DNA from: Clostridium kluyveri
Lineage (GTDB): Bacteria > Bacillota > Clostridia > Clostridiales > Clostridiaceae
Reading direction: 5' to 3'
Length of the DNA stretch: 58,581 nt
Assembly: GCF_001902295.1 (NCBI RefSeq)
Contig: NZ_CP018336.1
Coordinates: 1 to 58,581 of the forward strand
Both the position numbers and the translations under genes were made by a program. Numbering within the stretch: position 1 is the stretch's first letter; each line of letters begins with the position of its first letter. The notes beneath the pieces were generated by a model. It made no database searches and had not been told where the DNA came from. It saw nothing but the letters and a program-made list of their open reading frames with translations. Of this stretch, positions 32,897 through 40,878 are shown in pieces.

Positions 32897-33064
32897 ATGA
32901 AGTGTCCTGTATGCGGTGAAGAAGTAGACTATTTTGATATTTGTGATAACTGTGGATGGCAAAATAGTGGCTCTAAAGAAAAAGAATCAGATTTGCGTGG
33001 ACCCAATAAAATGACATTAGAGGAAGCAAGAATAGCTTATAAAAATGATAAAAAAGTAAATTAG
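32897..33064 (+). CDS. CPCC-family Cys-rich protein
   Basis: 55 residues. C-P-V-C near the N-terminus, a second C-x2-C (D-N-C-G), and a conserved C-terminal G-P-N-K-M-T-L-E-E-A-R. This matches the CPCC family, which binds zinc. AAGGAGG precedes the ATG by six bases. It sits directly after the MuF-toxin gene, so an immunity role is possible but not shown. Confidence 0.75.
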   Translation: MKCPVCGEEVDYFDICDNCGWQNSGSKEKESDLRGPNKMTLEEARIAYKNDKKVN

Positions 33065-33114
33065 AAGTATTTACTAGATAAAATGGTAAGTACTTTCTGC
33101 TTTTGGAGGTTAGC

Positions 33115-33384
33115 ATGAAAAATAATTTTGTAAGTACTCAAATAGATTGCAATTCTTGCGGAAAATCATTTAAAATTCAAAAGCTCAAAACCAAGTGGAT
33201 AGATGACAATGTACAAAGGATTTATTTTATTTGTCCGTACTGCAAAAATGAATATACTTCTTTTTACAAAGACAAAAGGATAAGAAAAAATCTAAAAGAA
33301 ATAGAAGAGCTGCAGAAGAAATATGATGAGATAGTTAAGGAAAATAAAGAAATAATGCAGGAGCTTAGAGAAAAATATGATTAG
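33115..33384 (+). CDS. Zinc-ribbon and coiled-coil protein
   Basis: 89 residues. Two CxxC pairs (C-N-S-C, C-P-Y-C) in the first half, then a coiled coil (E-I-E-E-L-Q-K-K-Y). The ATG at 33115 has TGGAGGT upstream. It resembles small phage head-region accessory proteins. Role unknown. Confidence 0.65.
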   Translation: MKNNFVSTQIDCNSCGKSFKIQKLKTKWIDDNVQRIYFICPYCKNEYTSFYKDKRIRKNLKEIEELQKKYDEIVKENKEIMQELREKYD

Positions 33385-33395
33385 AGGTGTTGAGC

Positions 33396-33623
33396 GTGAA
33401 AGACTATTTAATCTGGCTCAAAAGTGGCGAAACTATATCTGGAACAGCTGATGAAGATACTATAAAATGGTTGCAGAAGAGATTTGAGGATCGTGAGTAT
33501 GAGTTAGAAAAAATTATTTCATTTGATGATGAAGATGGCACTGTAGCTTTAGATGTTGATAGAATTGAAGCTATTACTATTAATAAATGTTATGAAAATA
33601 AACAAGTAGGATTTAAGTCTTAG
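33396..33623 (+). CDS. Hypothetical head-region protein
   Basis: About 75 acidic residues starting at GTG after AGAGGTG. Contains W-L-K-S-G-E-T and an acidic F-D-D-E-D-G. No family identified. Confidence 0.55.
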   Translation: MKDYLIWLKSGETISGTADEDTIKWLQKRFEDREYELEKIISFDDEDGTVALDVDRIEAITINKCYENKQVGFKS

Positions 33624-33667
33624 AAATAGGGCTTTTTATTATGTCTAAATTTAGGGAGGGTTAAAGT

Positions 33668-33835
33668 GTGGCTGATTTATCTGTAAAAGTAGACATTAGG
33701 GGAGCTGATGCTTTTAGTGGATTTATAAATATTTTGAAAGGAGTTGTGGAGGATAAAAGAGTTCCTGATGAAGTAAAACAGGAAATTACGGACAAAATTA
33801 ATATCTTAATAAATAAAAACGAGGAGGAACAGTAA
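33668..33835 (+). CDS. Hypothetical 55-residue head-region protein
   Basis: GTG start after AGGGAGGG. The helical protein ends in N-E-E-E-Q and its stop abuts the scaffold start. Unknown function. Confidence 0.55.
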   Translation: MADLSVKVDIRGADAFSGFINILKGVVEDKRVPDEVKQEITDKINILINKNEEEQ

Positions 33836-34474
33836 ATGCCAAAGTTAAGTGAAATATTAGGAGATTCATTTACACAAATACCAGAAGATCTCCAGAAAAA
33901 ATACAAAGACATAGATCTGGTAGATAGTTCTGATTATATTTCTAAGGAGACATATAATCAAACGAAAAAGGAACGTGATGATTATAAAAAAGGTGTATCT
34001 GATAGAGACAAGCAAATAGAAGACTTGAAGCCACTTGCTAAGGATAATGAGAATCTAAAGACTAAGCTTTCTGATTTACAAACTAAGAATAAAGAGGATT
34101 TGGAAAAGCAAGAAGCTGAATATAAGAAGCAGATGTTTAATATTGCTCTTGATGCTAAATTAGCTACTGCAGGAGCTAAAAATCCTAAAGTTTTAAAGGG
34201 ACTATTGGATTTAGACAAATTAACTCTTGAGGATAATGGTAACTTTATCGGACTTAAAGAACAGGTTGAAGCAGTAAAAGAATCTGATGGATATTTATTT
34301 GATGAAAATAATAATCAGAATAATCCAGGTGGTACTGGTAATATAGGGAATCCTGGTTCTTTTGGTGGAGGAACTGATGCCAATAAAACTAAAAGCTTAG
34401 GCGAAAGATTGGCTGCAGAAAAAGTAGAAGCTGCTAAGTCAAGTGAAAATTTGGACAGTTTTTTCTTAAAATAA
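33836..34474 (+). CDS. Scaffolding protein, phage GP20-type
   Basis: 212 residues. A long coiled coil (about 40-120) and a flexible G/N-rich segment near 155-180 match the GP20 minor structural (scaffold) family. Scaffolds shape the capsid during assembly and then leave. It is directly before the capsid genes. Confidence 0.85.
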   Translation: MPKLSEILGDSFTQIPEDLQKKYKDIDLVDSSDYISKETYNQTKKERDDYKKGVSDRDKQIEDLKPLAKDNENLKTKLSDLQTKNKEDLEKQEAEYKKQMFNIALDAKLATAGAKNPKVLKGLLDLDKLTLEDNGNFIGLKEQVEAVKESDGYLFDENNNQNNPGGTGNIGNPGSFGGGTDANKTKSLGERLAAEKVEAAKSSENLDSFFLK

Positions 34475-34492
34475 TGAGGAGGTCTATAAATA

Positions 34493-34843
34493 ATGAGACA
34501 AAGTACAAGAACGATAAGTGTAGGACAAAAAGATATAAGAGAAATAGCAGGGGATCATTTTGTAAATATAAATATAAAAGTTGCAAAAACAGATATTACT
34601 GCAAAGCTAGTTGATGGAGTGTTACTTGCAGGAACCTTAGTAGATAAGGATGGAAAACCTGCAAATGGCACAACATCTTTTGGGATACTTTTTGAAGATA
34701 TTGACTTTAATAATTCTATGGGTACAGAAATACTTCCAGTTATGATACATGGTTTTGTCAATAAGGGAAAAATTGAAGAGTATTCAGGTGATACTGTTTC
34801 AACTGAAGCTATAGCAGCTTTAAATATGATTAAATTTCTATAA
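34493..34843 (+). CDS. Probable head decoration protein
   Basis: 116 residues, beta-rich, with G-V-L-L-A-G-T-L-V-D-K-D-G near residue 42. This form and position between scaffold and major capsid resemble lambda gpD-like head stabilisers in other phages. Similarity is by pattern only. Confidence 0.6.
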   Translation: MRQSTRTISVGQKDIREIAGDHFVNINIKVAKTDITAKLVDGVLLAGTLVDKDGKPANGTTSFGILFEDIDFNNSMGTEILPVMIHGFVNKGKIEEYSGDTVSTEAIAALNMIKFL

Positions 34844-34864
34844 TATATTAGGGAGGCAATGATA

Positions 34865-35902
34865 ATGGATTTAAAAGACTTTATAAATTCTAAAGAAATA
34901 GCATTATATATTAAGAACTTACCACCACAAACAAGTATAGACCAGGCCTTATTTCCGGTTACAAAACAATTAAGTACAGAAATAGAGATAGCAAAGGGAG
35001 CGAAGCAAAAACCTGTAGCTTTAAGGTTATCTACTTTTGATACAGCTGTAAAAGTAAGGGCTTTAAAGGCAGATGTATCTGTTGAAAAGAAAGAAATGCC
35101 GTTTTTTAAGGAAGCTATAGGGATAAAAGAAAAAGATAGAAGAGATTTAATAATTGCACAAAATAGTAATAATCAAAACTTGGTTGAATTCATAACTAAA
35201 ACTGTATTTGAAAACTATGCGACTTTAGTAGCAGGCGCAGATGTCCAGGCAACCCGAATGAGAGCTCAGGCTATGCAAAAAGGTGAGATAAATATAACAA
35301 CAGATGATGGAGATATCGTAGTTGACTATATTATACCAGCCGAACATAAAGAGGTATTAACTGGCACTTCAATATGGAGTGATCCTTCATCTGATATAGT
35401 TGGGGATATAAGTAGATGGCAGAAGGTATTTACTGATGAAGGTTTAGAGAAGCCTAGTAGAATTTTACTAACACAAAAAACATTCAATTATATTACACAA
35501 AATACTGCTATAACGAACGATCTTAAATCAAGGGTTTTAGGAGAAGTAATATTAACTGATTCAGACTATGTTTCTTTCTTAAATAAAAAGTTGGGATTAC
35601 AAATAGCTATTTTGAATGGTACTTATGTGAATGAAGAAGGGGTAACCATGAATTTCTATGAAGATAATTTGGTTACTCTTATACCTGCTGGCACTTTAGG
35701 GAAAACTCTTTATGCTGTTACTCCAGAGGAATTTGATAAAGAGTATGGATCTGGTAAAATTGATACACAGGTAATTAAAACTGGAATAGCAATAACTACT
35801 ATGGTTAAAGAAGATCCTGTTGAAGTGGACACTAAGATATCACAAATTGTTTGCCCATCTTTTGATAGAGCAGGGGAATGTTTTTTTGCAACAGTAGCAT
35901 AG
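34865..35902 (+). CDS. Major capsid protein, gpE-like
   Basis: About 345 residues with the lambda gpE-family layout: an N-terminal arm (I-D-Q-A-L-F-P), the G-D-I-V-V-D-Y-I segment and a C-terminal G-V-T-M-N-F-Y-E-D-N beta region. It builds the icosahedral shell. An ATG two codons upstream is too close to GGGAGG. Confidence 0.85.
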   Translation: MDLKDFINSKEIALYIKNLPPQTSIDQALFPVTKQLSTEIEIAKGAKQKPVALRLSTFDTAVKVRALKADVSVEKKEMPFFKEAIGIKEKDRRDLIIAQNSNNQNLVEFITKTVFENYATLVAGADVQATRMRAQAMQKGEINITTDDGDIVVDYIIPAEHKEVLTGTSIWSDPSSDIVGDISRWQKVFTDEGLEKPSRILLTQKTFNYITQNTAITNDLKSRVLGEVILTDSDYVSFLNKKLGLQIAILNGTYVNEEGVTMNFYEDNLVTLIPAGTLGKTLYAVTPEEFDKEYGSGKIDTQVIKTGIAITTMVKEDPVEVDTKISQIVCPSFDRAGECFFATVA

Positions 35903-35953
35903 AGAAAATTAAAATCTCTATGCTTAATTATTTTAAAGAAAGGATTGATATAA

Positions 35954-36163
35954 ATGGCTAAGAAAACAACAGCTGAAGAGGAGAGAAATGTAAAAGTTAA
36001 GGCAAAAGTGAACTTAAAATATGATAGTGATGTAGTAAAAATTGGGCAAGAACTAGATATAAGGCAGTCTGATTTAGAAGAATTACAGAATAAAGGATAT
36101 ATAAGCTATACTCCACCAGTTCAACTGGAACAGGATGACCAGACCCCTCCAGCCAATAATTAA
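35954..36163 (+). CDS. Small head-tail region protein
   Basis: 69 residues. A basic, beta-rich core and a Q/P-rich tail. Small proteins of this type follow the capsid gene in many phages. It may be a head-completion helper. Confidence 0.55.
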   Translation: MAKKTTAEEERNVKVKAKVNLKYDSDVVKIGQELDIRQSDLEELQNKGYISYTPPVQLEQDDQTPPANN

Positions 36164-36176
36164 GTAGGTGAAAATC

Positions 36177-36452
36177 ATGGCTAGTGATTTAGAAATTTTA
36201 AAATTTAACCTCCAAGAGAAAGAATATCCCTATTTTGATGATGGAGATCTCCAGCTTTTGTTAGATAAAAATAACGGAGATATTCAAGCTGCAAGTTATG
36301 AAGGCTGTCTAAAAAAGGCTGCTGCAGATGATAAATTAGAAATATCAGGTATAAAGTTGAGTTCTAATAGAGAATACTGGCTTACACTTGCAAAGCAGTT
36401 CAGGCCTCAAGGTAAATATATTACAAGCATGAATAGAGCTGATGGACAATGA
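36177..36452 (+). CDS. Head-tail connector protein (adaptor-like)
   Basis: About 91 residues with a Y-F-D-D-G-D-L-Q-L-L pattern and helical content typical of gp6/gp15-like connectors. AGGTG precedes ATG 36177. The gene overlaps the next by four bases. Confidence 0.65.
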   Translation: MASDLEILKFNLQEKEYPYFDDGDLQLLLDKNNGDIQAASYEGCLKKAAADDKLEISGIKLSSNREYWLTLAKQFRPQGKYITSMNRADGQ

Positions 36453-36820
36453 AATGGGATGAAAATAGAAAACAAAAAATAAGAAATCAGCTTGTAAAAA
36501 GGATAACCCCTTTCATGAAAGAAGTAACAATTCTCAGGGAAGGAAAAAATATATTCGGAGAATATGAAAAGGATCAATATGTATGTAAAGTGAAAGGTTA
36601 TTATCACATAGGAAGTACCTCTAATATAGTTAATAATAGTACGGAAGCTGCTAATCTGAATAGGAATTATCAGGATAGATTTCTAATGATAGTAGATGAT
36701 GAAGTCAAGAAAATAAAAGAGCATGATTATTTTAAACTTGATTATGTTACGTATGAAATAATTGACAAAGGAAATATTCAAGATATTGTCTGGGATATGT
36801 ACTTAAAAAGGAAGGAATGA
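36449..36820 (+). CDS. Head-tail joining protein (stopper-like)
   Basis: 123 residues, beta-rich, with similarity to SPP1 gp16-type stoppers by size, order and the G-E-Y-E-K-D-Q-Y motif. Overlaps both neighbours. Confidence 0.65.
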   Translation: MKWDENRKQKIRNQLVKRITPFMKEVTILREGKNIFGEYEKDQYVCKVKGYYHIGSTSNIVNNSTEAANLNRNYQDRFLMIVDDEVKKIKEHDYFKLDYVTYEIIDKGNIQDIVWDMYLKRKE

Positions 36821-37263
36821 GGGCTGTGGATGGCTTTAAATTTGATGCCACTGACTTTTTAAAGAAAATTGCCAGTGGAAGTGGTGGAGTAAATGGAAAA
36901 ATGAAAGCAGCAGTTGGGGTATACTGCCATAGTACTGGTAAAAAGATGGAAAGCTATGCTAAAAATAATGCCCCATGGAATAATAGAACAGGAAATGCTA
37001 GGCAAACTATAAAAGGTGACTTTAAGTGGGAAAATGAAAGTAAATGTGCTGCCTATGTAGCCGGGAACATGGATTACTCTCCATATCTTGAATTAGCACA
37101 TGCCAAGGGTAAAAGTACAGACAATGAAGTCGGTATGGAAGTAGCTCCTTCTTTTGAACAGCTAGAATTAGGAAGAGAGGGCAAGTATGCAATACTCAGG
37201 CCAACTGTCAGAAAGCTTACTCCAGAATTTGTAACAGGTATGGCTAATTTATTAGAAAAGTAG
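36817..37263 (+). CDS. HK97 gp10-like tail completion protein
   Basis: 148 residues. The A-P-W-N-N-R-T-G-N-A-R segment near residue 52 and the following Y-S-P-Y-L-E pattern are hallmarks of the HK97 gp10 family. Confidence 0.8.
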   Translation: MRAVDGFKFDATDFLKKIASGSGGVNGKMKAAVGVYCHSTGKKMESYAKNNAPWNNRTGNARQTIKGDFKWENESKCAAYVAGNMDYSPYLELAHAKGKSTDNEVGMEVAPSFEQLELGREGKYAILRPTVRKLTPEFVTGMANLLEK

Positions 37264-37271
37264 GTGTTTGA

Positions 37272-37703
37272 ATGGCAGAAGCAAATTTTAGATATGCAAT
37301 TCCAGGAGATGCACTTGAAAATTATATAGATGGATTGTATGAACCACGTACCGTATGGGAGCGTGTTTTTTTATGTTTGAAAAGTAAAGGTGTAGATGTA
37401 TATTCCCCAGGACAACATCAAGGGAAATGTACATCTCCTTATGTTGTTGTAAAAAATACTGGAACGATAGGATTTCAAGGCAGCAATCAAATAGGGTCAC
37501 AGAGTTTAGATATTATGGTATATTGCCCTACAACAAATTATTCAAATTTAGAGCCTTTTACAACACAGATTCAAGATTTTCTAAGAGAACTGAAAGAATA
37601 TATAAGACCTACAGGTAATATAACTTCTGTAGTTTTAGACAATGCAGTAAATGGATACACACAAGCCTTGGAATATCAAACATTCCAGAGATTAAGGAGG
37701 TAA
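37272..37703 (+). CDS. Tail terminator protein
   Basis: 143 residues with the ring-type tail-terminator arrangement: a helix, then beta strands with S-P-Y-V-V-V-K-N-T. Positioned between gp10-like and tail tube genes, as expected. Confidence 0.7.
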   Translation: MAEANFRYAIPGDALENYIDGLYEPRTVWERVFLCLKSKGVDVYSPGQHQGKCTSPYVVVKNTGTIGFQGSNQIGSQSLDIMVYCPTTNYSNLEPFTTQIQDFLRELKEYIRPTGNITSVVLDNAVNGYTQALEYQTFQRLRR

Positions 37704-37709
37704 AATAGA

Positions 37710-38612
37710 ATGTCAGATGTAACAACTTCTACAGAAAGTATGCCTATTGCTAATATTGCACTAGGAGAAATTATAAATGAAATTACAGGCGAATCCTTTG
37801 TCTTTGATACAGCTGAAAAAGCAGATATTAAACCGGATTTAAGCAAAGGGAAAGAAGATATACTTAGAGTTAAAAACAGAATAATCGCCATAAACAGAAC
37901 AGATGACATATGCATAGGCTATAATATTAAACTTACAGATAATACATTTTCTCCTGAAACTATGGTATTAGTAGATGGAGGTACCACAACTTCAACAGGA
38001 TATGAGGGTGCAGAGGTAGGTAAAGCAGTAAAAAAGATTCCGTATACCTTAAATTTATACAGTGAAGAGAAGGACTATGACTCTTCAACAGTTCGCTATG
38101 TAAAATTTAGCTTTAGACACAATAAGGGGACACCTGTAGAATTTAAGTTTGAAGATGGAAAGTTTTATGTGCCTGAATTTGAATCTACCAGCAGACCTAA
38201 AAAGGGTGAAAAACCTGTATATATTGAATATGTAGATACTCTGCCTAACGGCGAAACAAGCACTGGTGGAGGTTCTGGAGCAACGGTACCTAGTCCGCCA
38301 ACACCTACATCACCGGATTCAAGCACAGATACTCCGGGGGTAACAGTAAGTTCTGATTGTAGAGTAACATGGATATTCCCAGAAGCTGTACTTGACGCAG
38401 ATGTAACATCCGCTAACTTTAAAGTCACTAAAAAGTCGGATGGAACAGCTGTGTCTGGCAACGTAACTATGGATACAACCAAAAAAATAATAACTTTTGT
38501 ACCTACTTCGATAGCAGCAGGTGTGACGTATGAAGCTATTGCAGAATCAGTAAGGAGAGCAGATGGCAGTGGGAATACTACAGCAGTAACAGTTGAATTT
38601 AGTACGATATAA
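37710..38612 (+). CDS. Major tail tube protein with C-terminal Ig-like domain
   Basis: 300 residues. Residues 1-175 form the tube domain. A P/S/T-rich linker (about 185-210) joins a C-terminal domain of about 90 residues that resembles a bacterial Ig-like (Big_5-type) fold. Ig-like domains on tail tubes are exposed and may bind cell-surface sugars. Confidence 0.8.
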   Translation: MSDVTTSTESMPIANIALGEIINEITGESFVFDTAEKADIKPDLSKGKEDILRVKNRIIAINRTDDICIGYNIKLTDNTFSPETMVLVDGGTTTSTGYEGAEVGKAVKKIPYTLNLYSEEKDYDSSTVRYVKFSFRHNKGTPVEFKFEDGKFYVPEFESTSRPKKGEKPVYIEYVDTLPNGETSTGGGSGATVPSPPTPTSPDSSTDTPGVTVSSDCRVTWIFPEAVLDADVTSANFKVTKKSDGTAVSGNVTMDTTKKIITFVPTSIAAGVTYEAIAESVRRADGSGNTTAVTVEFSTI

Positions 38613-38623
38613 GGAGGGTTAAA

Positions 38624-39085
38624 ATGAGTGAATTGATAGTAACGAATATTGAGGAGCTAAAGAAGAATGCTACTCAAATAATTCAGATAGAAGATTTTTC
38701 AGGTGAAGGCACTATAAATGTTAGAGTTAAAAGATTATCTATATTGGGGCTTTGTCGAAAGGGGCAAATACCTAATCAGCTTTTAGGAACAATCAAAGGA
38801 TTATTCTATGGAGGATCTAGAAATTTGCCTAGTATGGATTTAAAAGAAATGGGAGGGCTATTTGATATAATTTCTGAAAATGTCTTAGTTGAACCAACCA
38901 TGAAACAGTTAGAAGAAGCAGATATACAACTTACAGATACTCAAAAAATGCAGTTGTGGGCATATAGCCAGCAGGGGGTGGAGGGGCTAAAATCCTTTCG
39001 TAAAATCGCGGAGGATAGTCTCAGTAATATCAATGGCAAGAATGTACAAACTAAGGCCAAGCCAAATTTTAAACATAGAAAATAG
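38624..39085 (+). CDS. Tail assembly chaperone, first part
   Basis: 153 residues with the compact helical layout of gpG-type chaperones. Its 3' end overlaps the next frame by about 50 bases, with no ribosome site for the second. A programmed shift to the +1 frame would give a longer fusion used at a fixed ratio. Confidence 0.75.
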   Translation: MSELIVTNIEELKKNATQIIQIEDFSGEGTINVRVKRLSILGLCRKGQIPNQLLGTIKGLFYGGSRNLPSMDLKEMGGLFDIISENVLVEPTMKQLEEADIQLTDTQKMQLWAYSQQGVEGLKSFRKIAEDSLSNINGKNVQTKAKPNFKHRK

Positions 39086-39254
39086 CTATGATGCCTTTTG
39101 TTTTGATGAAGCATGTGACTATATTCTATATGAATTGTCTAAAGAAAAACCTGAGACTCCTAAATGGGAAGATGAAAAACAGAAAGAAAAGAAATCCATG
39201 GAGGGTAATAAATCAACAATAGAATGGATGATGGCTCATAATAAACCTCTTTGA
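39033..39254 (+). CDS. Tail assembly chaperone, second part (frameshift product)
   Basis: A 73-codon frame in +1 relative to the first part. The A-F-C-F-D-E-A-C-D-Y-I-L-Y-E-L pattern is that of the gpT-like second chaperone. No ribosome site precedes its ATG (the nearest AGG cluster is about 24 bases away), so it is probably made only by frameshifting in the region 39033-39082. Confidence 0.7.
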   Translation: MARMYKLRPSQILNIENSYDAFCFDEACDYILYELSKEKPETPKWEDEKQKEKKSMEGNKSTIEWMMAHNKPL

Positions 39255-39265
39255 TTAATTAAATA

Positions 39266-39295
39266 TGGACAAAATATGAATAATATTGCTATAAT
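39266..39295 (+). promoter_or_regulatory. Promoter of an inserted cargo gene
   Basis: TGGACA (39266-39271), 18 bases, TATAAT (39290-39295). It lies in the gap between tail chaperones and the membrane protein, separate from the late operon. Confidence 0.75.
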
Positions 39296-39380
39296 ATAGT
39301 AAATTGTTACAACACAGGATGGAATTAGTTTTCGGGAGGAGATTACCATAATTAAGTGGATATTTTATTGTGCAGGAATT

Positions 39381-39893
39381 ATGTTTTTAAGTATGGCTCT
39401 AATATCTGTTTTAGCCAAACCAATAGTTTTTAGGGAAAAATGGCAGGGTGGCGTAGGATATGGGCTGCCTTCGGCTTTGTATTTGTTGTTGTTCTTTCTA
39501 ATGTTTTTTTCAGAGTACGATATTGTACAAACTACTAAGGCTAGTAGCAACAATGGAGTGTCTCAGGTATCTGCGCAAGGTCCTGTTACAGCAGTTGAAC
39601 CAAAGAGTGTTACCAAATCTGTATTTCAGGAAATTCCCATTAAGGAAGTAGAAAAACTACCAATTCAAGAAATTTCAGCTACTTCAAGTACAGGTAATAG
39701 TAATAACGCACAATATGTAGATGCAAGTGGAAATGGACTTATAAAAGGCAATACCAGCAAAACCACTGGTGAGAAGATATACCATATTCCAGGTTCAACT
39801 TATTACGACAGTACAAAAATAGAAGATACAGAAGTATGGTTTAAGACTGTAGAAGAGGCAGAGACAGCTGGGTATAGAGCACCCAAAAGATAG
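39381..39893 (+). CDS. Membrane protein cargo gene between tail chaperone and tape measure
   Basis: 170 residues from this ATG. Two membrane segments lie near residues 1-12 and 28-44. A Ser/Thr/Asn-rich linker leads to a C-terminal domain (about 130-170) with Y-H-I-P-G-S-T-Y-Y and W-F-K-T-V-E-E-A-E-T-A-G-Y-R. That pattern resembles Ada_Zn-like ends in other membrane proteins, but the usual Cys is Ser. A GGGAGGA site at 39334 suggests a start at ATT 39351 (in-frame), which would complete the first membrane segment. Own promoter and terminator show it is a moron. Superinfection exclusion is one possibility. Confidence 0.65.
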   Translation: MFLSMALISVLAKPIVFREKWQGGVGYGLPSALYLLLFFLMFFSEYDIVQTTKASSNNGVSQVSAQGPVTAVEPKSVTKSVFQEIPIKEVEKLPIQEISATSSTGNSNNAQYVDASGNGLIKGNTSKTTGEKIYHIPGSTYYDSTKIEDTEVWFKTVEEAETAGYRAPKR

Positions 39894-39913
39894 AAAATTA
39901 AAAAAGTATATCT

Positions 39914-39949
39914 AGGCACTTGCTAAGTAAAAGTTAGTAGGTGCTTTTG
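39914..39949 (+). terminator. Terminator of the cargo gene
   Basis: GGCACTTGCTAA (39915-39926) pairs with TTAGTAGGTGCT (39934-39945) with wobbles, followed by TTTTGTT. It ends the membrane-protein unit just before the tape measure. Confidence 0.65.
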
Positions 39950-39975
39950 TTATGTCTAAAAAGGGAGGTGAGAGT

Positions 39976-40878
39976 TTGGCAATAGATGCAGGAACCGTAG
40001 TTGCTTTTATGGAATTAGATACCTCTCGATTTACAAGTGGACTAAGCAGTGCAGGACAACAAATGAAACAATTTATGGATTCCAGCAACTCCGCAGAAAC
40101 AAGAATGCAAAGTTTAGGCGGAGCAATGCAAAGTACGGGTAGCGTTGCAACTGCGGCTGTGACACTGCCTTTAGTTGGAATAGGTGCAGCTGCAGTAAAA
40201 ACATCTATGGATTTTGGCGCTCAAATGTCGTCTGTACAAGCCATAAGTGGCGCAACAGGAAATGAATTCAATAAATTAAGAGAACAGGCTATAGAACTTG
40301 GAGCTGATACAGCATTTAGTGCTACAGAAGCTGCTGAAGGACAAGAAAATTTAGCTTCTGCTGGATTTAAAACTAGTGAAATACTGGAAGCTATGCCTGG
40401 AATGTTGGATTTGGCTGCAGCAGGAAACGTTGATATAGCAACTGCATCCGATATAGCAGGAAGTTCTCTTAGGGGTTTTGGGCTGGAGGCAAGTCAAGCT
40501 ACACATGTTGCGGATGTATTGGCGAAAGCCGCAGCAGACACTAATGCAGGTATAACCGATACAGGAGAAGCTATGAAGTATATAGCTCCAGTAGCTAATG
40601 CATTAGGAATTTCTTTTGAAGATACTACTGCAGCTATAGGATTATTGAGTAATGCTGGAATAAAAGGCTCGCAAGCAGGAACTACACTTAGAAGTGCTTT
40701 GACTAATTTGGCAAGCCCTACTGATGCAGCAGCACAGCTTATGGAACAATTGGGAATGAATTTCTTTGATGCCCAGGGGAAAATGTTGCCACTTGGACAG
40801 GTGCTTCAAATTTTGAAGGATAAAACTTCTGGACTCACACAGCAACAAAAAGCTAGTGCTATGCAAACTCTTTTCGGT
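39976..40878 (+). CDS. Tape measure protein, exon 1
   Basis: The first 301 residues of the tape measure protein: the conserved helical N-terminal region, rich in A and G, with repeated small-hydrophobic patterns. TTG 39976 has GGGAGGTGAG upstream; an in-frame ATG at 39952 sits in the terminator's T-run. The frame is interrupted at 40878 by a group I intron. Without splicing it reads 12 more codons to a stop. Joined to exon 2 it gives about 736 residues. Confidence 0.85.
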
